The notes beneath the pieces were generated by a model. That model worked only from the letters and a program-made list of their open reading frames with translations. It searched no databases and was not told where the DNA came from. The translations under genes were made by a program, and so were the position numbers. DNA of 64,000 nucleotides, from contig NZ_OCNK01000002.1 of NCBI RefSeq assembly GCF_900230285.1, positions 806,001-870,000 of the forward strand, written 5' to 3'. This DNA comes from Blastococcus haudaquaticus. Its GTDB lineage: Bacteria > Actinomycetota > Actinomycetes > Mycobacteriales > Geodermatophilaceae. Positions 33,641 through 42,569 of this stretch are shown here, in pieces (positions within the stretch are counted from its first letter, which is position 1; every line of letters starts with the position of its first letter).

Positions 33641-34387
33641 TCAGTCCGCCGAGGGCGGCCGGGGGCTGCCCTGCTGCCCCGTATCCCGCTGGCCCGCCTC
33701 CTGCCGGCCCGCCTCCTGCTGCCGGGCGGCCAGCTGGGCGGCCGCCTGCGGGGGCAGCGTCAGCGTCAGCTGCTCGCGGACCGGCATCGGCTCCGCGCCG
33801 CGGACGACCACGATGCCCCGGAAGGCCGACTCCAGCACCGATGCCGCCTCCGGGCTCTCGGCGGCCGGCCCGGTGATCAGGCCGCGCAGGAACCACCGCG
33901 GGCCGTCGACGCCGAGGAACCGGGCGGCCCGGCGCACCGGCTGGGGCGGGGTCGTCTGCCCGGGCTGGGCCGGAGGAGCGGTGACGATCGTGCCGGCCAG
34001 CTCGGGACCGAACGGCCCCTCCACCTCGCGCAGGGAGCCGCCCTGCCCGGACGCGCTCGTCGCCAGGTCCTCGCGGACGCTGTCCCAGATGCCCCCCGCC
34101 CGGGGCGCGGCGAACGCCGACACCTGCAGCAGCGACTCCCCCGAACGCAGCGTCGCGCCGATCACCTTCTGCTGCTGGTTCAGCTCCACCCGGAGATCGG
34201 TGCCGGGGAGGCCGGGCAGCCGGATGGCCCCGAGGTCGATGCGCTGAACGCCGTCCTCGGGCGCGTCCGCGGAGTCCCACGGTCCCGAGGTCTCGGCCAC
34301 CTCGCGTTCGCGCTGCTGCGGCTCCGGGGGCACCCCGCGCTCGCGCAGGCTGCGGTCGATCCGGTTGCGCCGCCGTCCGAACGGCAT
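33641..34387 (-). CDS. DUF3710 family protein
   Basis: A 248-residue soluble protein with a basic N-terminus (FGRRRNRIDRSLRERG), a core with RIDLGAIRLPGLPGTDLRVE, GGIWDSVREDLA and FLGVDGPRWFLRGLITG, and a Gln/Gly-rich tail. DUF3710 is conserved beside dut in Actinobacteria (Rv2696c position). The function is unknown. Only one base separates its ATG from the dut stop, so the two are cotranslated. Confidence 0.88.
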   Translation of the reverse strand: MPFGRRRNRIDRSLRERGVPPEPQQREREVAETSGPWDSADAPEDGVQRIDLGAIRLPGLPGTDLRVELNQQQKVIGATLRSGESLLQVSAFAAPRAGGIWDSVREDLATSASGQGGSLREVEGPFGPELAGTIVTAPPAQPGQTTPPQPVRRAARFLGVDGPRWFLRGLITGPAAESPEAASVLESAFRGIVVVRGAEPMPVREQLTLTLPPQAAAQLAARQQEAGRQEAGQRDTGQQGSPRPPSAD

Positions 34388-34388
34388 G

Positions 34389-34895
34389 TCAGGCCTGCCC
34401 TTCCCGAGTCGCTGAGGTGCCGGCCGGCGGGGTGTCCCCGTGCCCGCCGGTCGAGCCGTGCCCGCCGTCCCCGCGCTCGGTCTCCGGGAGGTCGTCGACC
34501 GGGACGAAGCGGGCGCGGACCACCGGCTGCACGACCAGCTGGGCGATGCGATCGCCCCGGCGCAGCGTGAGCGGGGTGGTGGGGTCCAGGTTGATGAGGT
34601 TCACCTTGATCTCGCCGCGGTAGCCGGCGTCGATGGTGCCGGGAGCGTTGACCAGACTGAGCCCGAGCCGGTGGGCCAGCCCCGAGCGCGGGTGCACGAA
34701 CCCGGCGTACCCCTCCGGGATGGCCACGGCGACGCCGGTCCCGACCAGTGCGCGCTCGAACGGGGCGAGGTCGACGTCCTCGGCGAGCGTGAGGTCCGCG
34801 CCGGCGTCACCGGGGAGGGCGTAGGCCGGGACGGCGTCCTGCGGCGACGTCCGGCGGACCGGCACGTCGAGCGTCGGAGGGGGGAGCTCGGGCAC
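34389..34895 (-). CDS. dut: dUTP diphosphatase
   Basis: A 168-residue trimeric dUTPase that hydrolyses dUTP to dUMP to keep uracil out of DNA. It has [12 protein letters not shown] (motif 1), [14 protein letters not shown] (motif 2), [13 protein letters not shown] (motif 3) and [12 protein letters not shown] (motif 4), with a Gly-rich C-terminal arm. GTG 34895 is preferred although the frame is open to 34982: a -10 TATAGG lies 9 bases before it and the upstream part falls in a dispersed repeat. Confidence 0.93.
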   Translation of the reverse strand: MPELPPPTLDVPVRRTSPQDAVPAYALPGDAGADLTLAEDVDLAPFERALVGTGVAVAIPEGYAGFVHPRSGLAHRLGLSLVNAPGTIDAGYRGEIKVNLINLDPTTPLTLRRGDRIAQLVVQPVVRARFVPVDDLPETERGDGGHGSTGGHGDTPPAGTSATREGQA

Positions 34896-34910
34896 GTCAG
34901 CGACCCTATA
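34896..34910 (-). promoter_or_regulatory. dut promoter (-10, leaderless)
   Basis: On the minus strand TATAGG (34910-34905) precedes GTG 34895 by nine bases. The T-rich end of a dispersed repeat merges directly into this -10 element. Confidence 0.45.
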
Positions 34911-34969
34911 AGGGACCCCCTCGCCCGCCACCGCTCGCAGGCTCGGCGCGGGCCTCTGGACGGGGCCGG
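34909..34969 (-). repeat. Dispersed hairpin element, copy A (dut)
   Basis: A copy of the ~58-bp family described at 41671-41730. Read on the minus strand it runs from GGCCCCGTCC through the core GGCCCGCGCCGAGCCTGCGAG to GGGGGTCCCTTATAG, toward dut. It lies between the stop of the 300-residue hypothetical gene (34992) and the dut start. Confidence 0.75.
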
Positions 34970-34991
34970 GTGGGCCGTGCACGGGGCACCC

Positions 34992-35894
34992 TCAGGGGCG
35001 GTCGGAGCGACCCGGGCGGAGCTCCGACCGCATCCGCTCGGCGAGCGTCTCCGTCGCCCTGCGGTTGGAGCGTCCGGCGAGTGCCGCGCCGAGCACGAAC
35101 GGTGCTCCGGACGGCATGACGCCCTTCAGCTTCCGCGGGATCTGCGTCCGCAGCGCCCGCATCCCGGCGGCACCGAGCACGGTGCCGAGGCCCGCCGTCG
35201 ACGGGCCGTCGAACGGGCGCTGCTCCGACCAGCTCGCCACGTACGCCGCCGCTCGCGCGCGGGCGTCTCCGCCGGCCGGCCGGCCGTACAGCTCGTGCAG
35301 CTCCCCCACGAGGACGACCTCCACACCCGCGACCAGCAGGGTCTCCCCGCCGAGCGCGATCGGCAGCGTCAGCAGGGACGCCGGTGCGAACCAGCGCGTG
35401 GCGGCGAGGCCGCCGGTGCCCGCGCCGATCCCGGAGGTGGCCCGCGCAGCCCGCGCGACGAGGGCATCGGCGATCTCCTCGTCGGAGAGCCCGGGGTAGG
35501 CCCGCCGCAGCTCCGTACCGGTGCGGATGGGGAGCCTCGGTGCGGCCGCCGCCAGCACCTCCCGGAGGGCGCCGGGCGTGGCGCTGCCCGTAGCCCGGCC
35601 GTCCACCGGTGCGTCCGCCGGGGCGGACGGGCGGCGGGCGTCGCCCAGAGCCGCACCGACCGCCGACGCCAGCGCGCCGACGACGTCGCGCAGGCCCGAC
35701 GCCGCCGGGTGGGGCGTCCGGCCGGCGGTCGTCGGGCCGGCGCCGGTGCCGCCGACGAGTCCGGCGACGGCATCGGCCACCGCACGGGCGGCCCGGCCCA
35801 GCCCGGTCTCCTCGGCGGCAGCGGGCGCAGGAGCGACCGGGCGTGGCGGCGGGACGTCCCGCGCGGCGCCCGTCCGAGGGCCGTTCGACGTCAT
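34992..35894 (-). CDS. Hypothetical protein (300 aa)
   Basis: An Ala-rich protein with a disordered first third (Pro/Ala/Thr), then a folded region with LREVLAAAAPRLPIRTGTELR, LTLPIALGGETLLVAGVEVV (hydrophobic, perhaps membrane-associated) and a C-terminal RIPRKLKG-type basic segment. It occupies the place of the DUF3093 gene of mycobacteria but shows no clear similarity. I could not assign a family. Confidence 0.6.
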   Translation of the reverse strand: MTSNGPRTGAARDVPPPRPVAPAPAAAEETGLGRAARAVADAVAGLVGGTGAGPTTAGRTPHPAASGLRDVVGALASAVGAALGDARRPSAPADAPVDGRATGSATPGALREVLAAAAPRLPIRTGTELRRAYPGLSDEEIADALVARAARATSGIGAGTGGLAATRWFAPASLLTLPIALGGETLLVAGVEVVLVGELHELYGRPAGGDARARAAAYVASWSEQRPFDGPSTAGLGTVLGAAGMRALRTQIPRKLKGVMPSGAPFVLGAALAGRSNRRATETLAERMRSELRPGRSDRP

Positions 35895-35939
35895 CGGATC
35901 CCCTCCGTCGCCCGCCTGGTCAGCGGGAGTGCCGTTGCG

Positions 35940-36239
35940 TTATGCGCAGTCCCGGCAGAACAGCTGGTCGCCGCGCGTCGAGGCGAGGCGGCTGCGGTGC
36001 TGCACGAGGAAGCACCGGGAGCAGGTGAACTCGTCCTCCTGCTTGGGCAGGACGCGGACGGTGAGCTCCTCGCCCGAGAGGTCGGCGCCCGGGAGCTCGA
36101 GGTTCTCGTTGAAGTCGGTCTCGTCGACGTCGACCGAGGCGGACTGCGCCTCGGCCCGTCGTGCCTTGAGCTCCTCGAGCGAGTCCTCACCCAGCTCGTC
36201 GGCCTCGTTGCGGCGCGGGGCGTCGTAGTCGGTGGCCAT
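35940..36239 (-). CDS. DUF4193 family protein with Cys4 zinc-binding tail
   Basis: A 99-residue acidic protein starting MATDYDAPRRNEADE, with a coiled Glu/Ala-rich middle (LEELKARRAEAQSASVDVDE) and a C-terminal zinc-ribbon-like FTCSRCFLVQHRSRL and FCRDCA. It matches Rv2699c by context. Its role is unknown. The longer frame to 36266 adds nine residues without a ribosome-binding site. It is divergent from the phosphotransferase gene. Confidence 0.88.
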   Translation of the reverse strand: MATDYDAPRRNEADELGEDSLEELKARRAEAQSASVDVDETDFNENLELPGADLSGEELTVRVLPKQEDEFTCSRCFLVQHRSRLASTRGDQLFCRDCA

Positions 36240-36581
36240 GGGGTGCCCCTCCCTTGGGGTTCGCACGGGCGTCGTGCCCGCTCATCCGACGGCACGGGGT
36301 GTGCGCCGTCGTCGTGGCCGGTCGCGGTGGCGACCGGTGGTTCGTGACCGGGAGCCGCTGTTGGACTCCCGGGACCGGTGGTGCTCCGGACAGGGCCGGT
36401 ACCGGTTCCCGCGGTGGGGGGCCGTCCCGTCCGTGTCCGACCCGGTCCGCCGTCCGGGGACGGCGATCGGGAAGGTCCGGCGAGCCCCCCAACGCAGCGC
36501 GACCCCGGTTTGTGCCCGCCTCCGGAAACCAGTTCCGTGCGGGCCCCCGGGCCGCGGAGCGCCAGAGGTTACCCTGCCGCC
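36240..36581. other. 342-bp divergent intergenic region
   Basis: No gene was recognised. It holds the promoters of DUF4193 (minus) and the phosphotransferase gene (plus, TACCCT at 36570-36575). A short inverted repeat (CGGGC/GCCCG near 36270) is seen. No RNA gene or riboswitch was recognised. Confidence 0.5.
36570..36581 (+). promoter_or_regulatory. Leaderless -10 element of the phosphotransferase gene
   Basis: TACCCT (36570-36575) is followed by six bases and GTG 36582. There is no ribosome-binding site, so a leaderless mRNA is likely. Confidence 0.5.
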
Positions 36582-37628
36582 GTGTCGACTCCCGTGGGTG
36601 CTGATCCTGCCGTCGTCGGGCCGTACCTGGCCTCCGCCCTGGACGACGAGCGCTGGCGCTCGGTGGGGGTCGAACTCATCGCCGCAGGAATGTCGAACCT
36701 CACCTACGTGGTCACGCCGACCGACGGCAGCGCGGACGACGCGGTGATCCTGCGGCGCCCGCCGACGGGGGCCGTGCTCGCCACCGCGCACGACATGGCG
36801 CGCGAGCACCGCGTCATCTCCGCGCTCGGCCCGACCGCTGTCCCGGTACCTCGCACGCTGCACCTGTGCACCGACGAGTCGGTCCTGGGCGCGCCCTTCT
36901 ACGTGATGGAGCGCGTGGTCGGTATTCACGTCGTCCGGGAGTTCCCCGCGGGATACGCCGACGAACCGTCGCAGCGGCGCGCCGTCGGCGAGAACCTCGT
37001 CGACGTGCTGGCCGACCTGCACTCGGTCGACTACGCCGCCGTGGGGCTGGGCGAGTTCGGCCGGCCGGAGGGTTTCGCGGCCCGCCAGGTCCGCCGCTGG
37101 ACCAAGCAGTGGGACGCCACCCGTGACCGGGACCGGCCGGGCCTGGACGCCCTGGCGGCCCGGCTCGCCGAGACGGTGCCGACGACGCAGCGGTCCAGCG
37201 TCGTGCACGGCGACTACCGGCTGGACAACTGCCTCCTCGACCCGACCGAGCCCGGCCGCATCAAGGCCGTGCTCGACTGGGAGATGTCGACGCTCGGCGA
37301 CCCGCTCACCGACATCGGGATGATGTTCGTCTACTGGCCGCAGGCCGGCGAGGAGCGCGCCTCGACGATGAGCCCGGTGACCACCCTGCCCGGTTTCCCC
37401 ACCCGCGCCGAGGTCGCCGAGCGCTACGCGCAGCGGACCGGGGCCGACCTCTCCGACCTCAACTGGTACGTCGGCTTCGCCTTCTTCAAGTTCGCCGCGA
37501 TCATCGCCGGCATCGTCGCCCGGTCGGCGGCCGGCGCGATGGCGGGCAAGGACACCTCCGGCTACGCGGAACGCATCGACCCGTGCGTGGAGCTGGGACG
37601 CGCCGCGCTGGACGACGGTGCGATCTAG
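36582..37628 (+). CDS. Phosphotransferase family protein (APH/ACAD10-like)
   Basis: A 348-residue kinase-like protein. N-terminal GMSNLTYVV is the nucleotide loop, REHRVISAL the helix C region, VHGDYRLDNCLLD the catalytic loop and VLDWEMSTLGDPLTDIG the metal-binding segment. It resembles the APH-type domain of ACAD10, linked to acyl-CoA or hydroxy-fatty acid metabolism, rather than antibiotic resistance. The substrate is unknown. GTG 36582 is likely leaderless. The gene is an insertion between the DUF4193 and cei homologues. Confidence 0.88.
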   Translation: MSTPVGADPAVVGPYLASALDDERWRSVGVELIAAGMSNLTYVVTPTDGSADDAVILRRPPTGAVLATAHDMAREHRVISALGPTAVPVPRTLHLCTDESVLGAPFYVMERVVGIHVVREFPAGYADEPSQRRAVGENLVDVLADLHSVDYAAVGLGEFGRPEGFAARQVRRWTKQWDATRDRDRPGLDALAARLAETVPTTQRSSVVHGDYRLDNCLLDPTEPGRIKAVLDWEMSTLGDPLTDIGMMFVYWPQAGEERASTMSPVTTLPGFPTRAEVAERYAQRTGADLSDLNWYVGFAFFKFAAIIAGIVARSAAGAMAGKDTSGYAERIDPCVELGRAALDDGAI

Positions 37629-37703
37629 GGCCCCTTCCCAGCCCTAAACTCCAGGCGACCGATTCTTGGCCCGGCACGCGCCGGGTCCCGCCGAGGAGTG
37701 CCC

Positions 37704-38243
37704 GTGACGCTGCGTACCGAACGACCGCCGGTGCGCCCACGTAGCGGCAGGCGCCCCCTCCCGCCGCTGATCTTCCTGCTGGTGCTGGCCCTCGCCGCGC
37801 TGGGCGTGTGGTGGAACGTGCTGCGCCAGGAGAAACAGGAGGTCGAGGAAGAGGCGGCGGCCTGCTCCTCGGCGTCCGAGGCGGCCCCGCCGACGGGGCT
37901 GGACCCGGCGGCCATCAACCTGCGGGTCCTGAACGCCACCGACACCTCCGGCCTGGCCACCACCGTGGCCGAGGCACTCCGCGCCCGGGGCTTCGTCGTC
38001 GACGAGGTGGCCAACGACTCCAGCGGTCGCGAGGTCACCGGCGTGGGCGAGCTCCGGCACGGCGCCCGGGGCAACGAGGCGGCCGAGTACGTGCGCCTCT
38101 ACGTCCCCCAGTCCGGCGACTACCTCGACACCCGCGCCACCGCCCAGGTCGACGTGGTCATCGGGCCGGACTTCACCACCCTCGCCTCCGAGGAGGAGGT
38201 GGCGGCGGCGCTCGCCCCGCCGACCGCCGCCGCCGACTGCTGA
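37704..38243 (+). CDS. cei: LytR C-terminal-like domain protein (Cei homologue)
   Basis: A 179-residue membrane-anchored protein. One helix (PLIFLLVLALAALGVWW, about 21-37) leads to an extracytoplasmic LytR_C domain with INLRVLNATDTSGLATTVAEAL. It matches Rv2700 (Cei), needed for envelope integrity in mycobacteria. GTG 37704 has GAGGAG 5 nt upstream; GTG 37698 overlaps that site. A -10-like TAAACT lies at 37645-37650. It is convergent with suhB. Confidence 0.87.
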   Translation: MTLRTERPPVRPRSGRRPLPPLIFLLVLALAALGVWWNVLRQEKQEVEEEAAACSSASEAAPPTGLDPAAINLRVLNATDTSGLATTVAEALRARGFVVDEVANDSSGREVTGVGELRHGARGNEAAEYVRLYVPQSGDYLDTRATAQVDVVIGPDFTTLASEEEVAAALAPPTAAADC

Positions 38244-38256
38244 CCGGCCCGGCCCG

Positions 38257-39066
38257 CTAGGAGAGCTCCTCCAGGAGCTCCAGCAGCGGACCGGCGATGG
38301 ACGGGGCCGCGGCCACCGCCATCGGCTCCGCGAAGGGACGGCCGCCCAGGCCGGTGACGACGAGCCCGGCCTCGGTCGCCACCAGCGCGCCGGCCGCGTG
38401 GTCCCAGGGCTTGAGGTCCAGCTCGTAGTAGGCGTCGACGCGACCGGCGGCCGCGGCGCAGAGGTCGAGCGCCGCGCTGCCGTGGCGGCGGATGTCGCGC
38501 ACCCTCGGCAGGAGCCGGGCGACAACCGCGCCCTGCGCCCGGCGCTGCTCGACCCGGTACCCGAAGCCGGTGGCCACCAGCGTCTGCTCGAGGGAGTCCG
38601 GCCGGCTGCCGGTGAGCCGCACCGGATGCGCCAGCGCCGGTGAGGACACCTCGGCCCCGCCACCGGCGGTCGCCGTGAAGAGCTCGCCGGTCGCCACGTT
38701 CAGCACGACCCCGGCACGCACCTCGCCGTCCACCTCGGCGGCGATGGAGATCGCGTAGGCGGGCAGGTCGTAGAGGAAGTTCACCGTTCCGTCGATCGGG
38801 TCGACGATCCAGCGGACCCCGCTGGTGCCGGTCCGCTCGGCGCCCTCCTCCCCCAGCAGTCCGTCCCCCGGGCGGGCCCCGAGCAGCCGGGCGGTGATCA
38901 GCTCCTCGCTCGCGCGGTCCACCGCGGTGACGACGTCGACGGGGCTGGACTTCACGTCGACGGTGACGGCCGTCGAACGGCCCTCCGCGACCAGCGCGGC
39001 CGCCTCCTGGGCGACGTCGACGGCCAGGTCCAGCAGGTGGGCGGGGTCTGCGGGAGGAACGCTCAC
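38257..39066 (-). CDS. suhB: Inositol monophosphatase family protein
   Basis: A 269-residue Mg-dependent phosphatase. It has KSSPVDVVTAVDRASEELI, LLGEEGAER (Glu), WIVDPIDGTVNFLYDLP (metal-binding Asp, Asp) and LKPWDHAAGALVATEAG (Asp). It dephosphorylates inositol 1-phosphate or related sugar phosphates, needed for phosphatidylinositol and mycothiol synthesis. It matches Rv2701c. GTG 39066 follows GCAGGA; GTG 39084 is an alternative start. Confidence 0.92.
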   Translation of the reverse strand: MSVPPADPAHLLDLAVDVAQEAAALVAEGRSTAVTVDVKSSPVDVVTAVDRASEELITARLLGARPGDGLLGEEGAERTGTSGVRWIVDPIDGTVNFLYDLPAYAISIAAEVDGEVRAGVVLNVATGELFTATAGGGAEVSSPALAHPVRLTGSRPDSLEQTLVATGFGYRVEQRRAQGAVVARLLPRVRDIRRHGSAALDLCAAAAGRVDAYYELDLKPWDHAAGALVATEAGLVVTGLGGRPFAEPMAVAAAPSIAGPLLELLEELS

Positions 39067-39110
39067 GGGTGGATCCTGCCGCACCCCGGACCGGTGACGT
39101 ACTGGAACGG

Positions 39111-39168
39111 CAGCCCTTCAGGGGCCCGCGGCGAGCGTGCGAGGCGTGGGGGGGAAGGCTGGTCCTCT
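39111..39168 (+). repeat. Dispersed hairpin element, copy B (suhB/ppgK)
   Basis: Plus-strand orientation toward ppgK. The outer stem CAGCCCTTC (39111-39119) pairs with GAAGGCTG (39154-39161), with one bulged C. The core is GGGCCCGCGGCGAGCGTGCGAG. The T-rich end GGTCCTCTGAC runs into the ppgK -10 element. Confidence 0.75.
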
Positions 39169-39171
39169 GAC

Positions 39172-39183
39172 TACCCTGTCGGC
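39172..39183 (+). promoter_or_regulatory. Leaderless -10 element of ppgK
   Basis: TACCCT (39172-39177), six bases, then GTG 39184. There is no ribosome-binding site. It directly follows dispersed repeat copy B. Confidence 0.5.
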
Positions 39184-39927
39184 GTGCAGGGCTTCGGAGT
39201 GGACATCGGCGGCAGCGGCATCAAGGGATGCCTGGTCGACCTCGAGCAGGGAAAGCTGCTCGGCGAACGGCTGCGGATCGAGACGCCCCAGCCCTCGCTG
39301 CCCGACCCGGTGTACGCCGCCGTGGCCCGGATCGTGGACCACTTCGGCTGGACCGGGCGGATGGGAGTCACCTTTCCCGGCGTCATGAAGAACGGCGTGG
39401 CCCACACCGCGGCCAACGTCGACAAGAGCTGGATCGGCACCGACGTCGACGCCGGTCTCGACGAGCTCATCCCGGGCACCGTCGAGACGCTGAACGACGC
39501 CGACGCCGCGGGGATCGCCGAGATGCGGTACGGCGCCGGCCGGGACCGCAAGGGCGTCGTCCTGATGCTCACGTTCGGCACCGGCATCGGCAGCGCCCTC
39601 TTCGTCGACGGTCACCTGGTGCCCAACACCGAGTTCGGCCACATCCAGGTGGACGGCGAGGACGGCGAGCGCCGCGCCTCGGCCGCCGCGCGGGAGCGCG
39701 AGGAGCTCGGCTACCCCGAGTGGGCCCAGCGCGTGGACCGCTACCTCGACGTGCTGGAGGCCGGGCTCTGGCCGGACCTGATCATCGTCGGCGGCGGCGT
39801 CAGCAAGAAGGCGCACAAGTGGGTGCCGCTGCTGTCCACGCGGACGCCGGTGGTGCCCGCCCAGCTGCAGAACGACGCCGGCATCGTCGGCGCCGCCCTC
39901 GCCGCCCACGAGCGCACCGATCGCTGA
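39184..39927 (+). CDS. ppgK: Polyphosphate glucokinase
   Basis: A 247-residue ROK-family enzyme that phosphorylates glucose with polyphosphate (or ATP). It begins GFGVDIGGSGIKGCLVDL (phosphate-binding loop), has TFPGVMKNGVAHTAANVD, the LNDADAAGIAEMRYGAG segment (catalytic Asp) and LTFGTGIGSALFVDG. It matches Rv2702 by position and size. GTG 39184 is leaderless. Confidence 0.93.
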   Translation: MQGFGVDIGGSGIKGCLVDLEQGKLLGERLRIETPQPSLPDPVYAAVARIVDHFGWTGRMGVTFPGVMKNGVAHTAANVDKSWIGTDVDAGLDELIPGTVETLNDADAAGIAEMRYGAGRDRKGVVLMLTFGTGIGSALFVDGHLVPNTEFGHIQVDGEDGERRASAAAREREELGYPEWAQRVDRYLDVLEAGLWPDLIIVGGGVSKKAHKWVPLLSTRTPVVPAQLQNDAGIVGAALAAHERTDR

Positions 39928-40291
39928 GAACGGCCGCGCGTGCGTGCCCGAACGGGTGATGCCCGAGTGGCGGGAGGGGCCCGCCCCTTCAGTCGGCTCG
40001 CCTCGCGGTCGATGCACTCCGTGGACCGGTGACCGACCGGGAACCCTCGGAACAGCTCGTCGGAGCGAGGCTGCGGGATCCAGGACGGTGGAGAACGCCG
40101 GACACGCCGTTACAATGAGAGAGCCCCACCCCGTCGCCCTCCAGCCGGGAGGGATCCCCTGCCCGTCCGTCGGCCAAACGCCGCGCCGGTCTGCCGGGAC
40201 CTCTACCGCTGCACATGTGCGTCGACCGGAGCCGCTGCCCAGGGACCAGAAGGCCCCCCGGGGAACGAACCCAGCACGGGAAGGAACCTGA
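39928..40291 (+). other. 364-bp ppgK-sigA intergenic region / sigA leader
   Basis: No coding or RNA gene was recognised. A -10-like TACAAT is at 40111-40116, giving a leader of about 170 nt for sigA. A short GC-rich inverted repeat (GGGCCCGCCCC area near 39980) may end ppgK transcription. Confidence 0.5.
40111..40116 (+). promoter_or_regulatory. Candidate sigA -10 element
   Basis: TACAAT is the best -10 match in the gap before sigA. The -35 region (TGGAGA near 40089) is poor. Confidence 0.4.
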
Positions 40292-41670
<1,379 letters not shown>

Positions 41671-41671
<1 letters not shown>

Positions 41672-41730
41672 AAAAGGACCCCGTCCCTCTCACCCCTCGC
41701 ACGCTCGGGGCGAGCCTCCGGACGGGGCCG
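41671..41730 (-). repeat. Dispersed hairpin element, copy C (sigA 3' end)
   Basis: The type copy of the family. On the minus strand it reads GGCCCCGTCC, then core GGCTCGCCCCGAGCGTGCGAG, then GGACGGGGTCCTTTTT ending at the sigA stop. The outer stem CCCCGTCC (41679-41686) pairs perfectly with GGACGGGG (41720-41727). An inner GCTCG/CGAGC stem is also present. The stem plus T5 looks like an intrinsic terminator pointing into the sigA 3' end. Confidence 0.8.
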
Positions 41731-41732
41731 CA

Positions 41733-41768
41733 CGAGGGCCCGGATCGCGACAGCGGTCCGGGCCCTCG
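41733..41768 (+). terminator. sigA terminator hairpin
   Basis: CGAGGGCCCGGA (41733-41744) pairs perfectly with 41757-41768 over a 12-nt loop, 60 bp past the sigA stop. There is no T-tract. Confidence 0.65.
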
Positions 41769-42199
41769 CCGTCGTCCCGGTCGCCCGCTCCGCCGGCCGG
41801 ATGAGCAGTCGTGGTCGCCCGCCTCGGCGGGTCGGCGCGTGTCGGCGACCTCGACTGCCCACTCGTGCGGGTCACAGTTCGGTCGCGGACGTCACCCGGA
41901 GGGGCGGGCGCCGGTGTATGCCGACACGTGTCGGGTAGACGGCGTAGCGTGGGACACGTCAGAACAGCAGCGGACCCACGGTCGGTCGGCACCCAGCCGT
42001 CCGGCAGATCGACCAGCACCACAGTCCACCCCAGTGACGTCCCCTGCTGAACCCGCTCCGCCAGGCCCGGCGTGTTACGGACTCATCTCTTTCGGCGAGT
42101 CCGCGACGATCCGGGTCGGAACGGGAATCCGAGGGGCCATCCTGGCGCTGTGCAGGAGGCCGATCCGCAGCCGCGGGTCCGTGCGGTAGAGAGCGAGTG
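41769..42199 (+). other. 431-bp gap after sigA without recognised gene
   Basis: I see no convincing gene or RNA. It holds a perfect 14-bp palindrome (41921-41934) followed by a -10-like TAGACG, and the leader of the DUF7455 gene. Short open frames on both strands lack family features. Confidence 0.45.
41921..41934. promoter_or_regulatory. 14-bp perfect palindrome
   Basis: CCGACACGTGTCGG lies about 265 bp upstream of the DUF7455 gene, with TAGACG (41936-41941) just after it. It could be an operator; the protein is unknown. Confidence 0.35.
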
Positions 42200-42424
42200 A
42201 TGAGCCAGATGACCCAGACGCTGACGTCGACCCCGCCCACCGATGACCTCGTCGTCCCGTTCCACTGCGACCGCTGTGGAGCCCTGGCAAAGGTTCGTGT
42301 CGTTCTCGCGAGCGGTAGCGACCTGGTTTTCTGCGGGCACCACGCCCGTGAGTACGAGAGCAAGCTGCGTGACATTGCCGTCGACATCATCGACACGGAT
42401 GGCGAGCAGCGCGTTACTGCATGA
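42200..42424 (+). CDS. DUF7455-type small zinc-ribbon protein (Rv2708c-like)
   Basis: A 74-residue protein. PFHCDRCGALAKVRVVL and LVFCGHHAREYESKLRDIA form a CxxC-CGHH zinc-binding pattern conserved in Actinobacteria near sigA/sigB. The function is unknown. ATG 42200 is chosen (MSQMTQTLTS). Confidence 0.82.
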   Translation: MSQMTQTLTSTPPTDDLVVPFHCDRCGALAKVRVVLASGSDLVFCGHHAREYESKLRDIAVDIIDTDGEQRVTA

Positions 42425-42569
42425 GTAAGGGGATATCGTCGCGCCCGCGATGACCGCCTCATACGACGACGACGCCGCCGCGTCCTCCACCCCGCCTCGC
42501 GCGGAGGGAGGGCCGGCGGCTTCGTCGTTCCCGGGGACCACCGGTCGACGGACACCGGAGGAATCCCCC

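Noticed and set aside
36582-37628. Aminoglycoside resistance gene
   Set aside because: The kinase-like motifs fit the broad APH superfamily, but the sequence is closer to the ACAD10-type metabolic branch; nothing links it to drug resistance.
37629-37663. Sixth copy of the dispersed hairpin element
   Set aside because: Only AGGGCCCCTTCCCAGCCC resembles one end; the core and second stem arm are missing.
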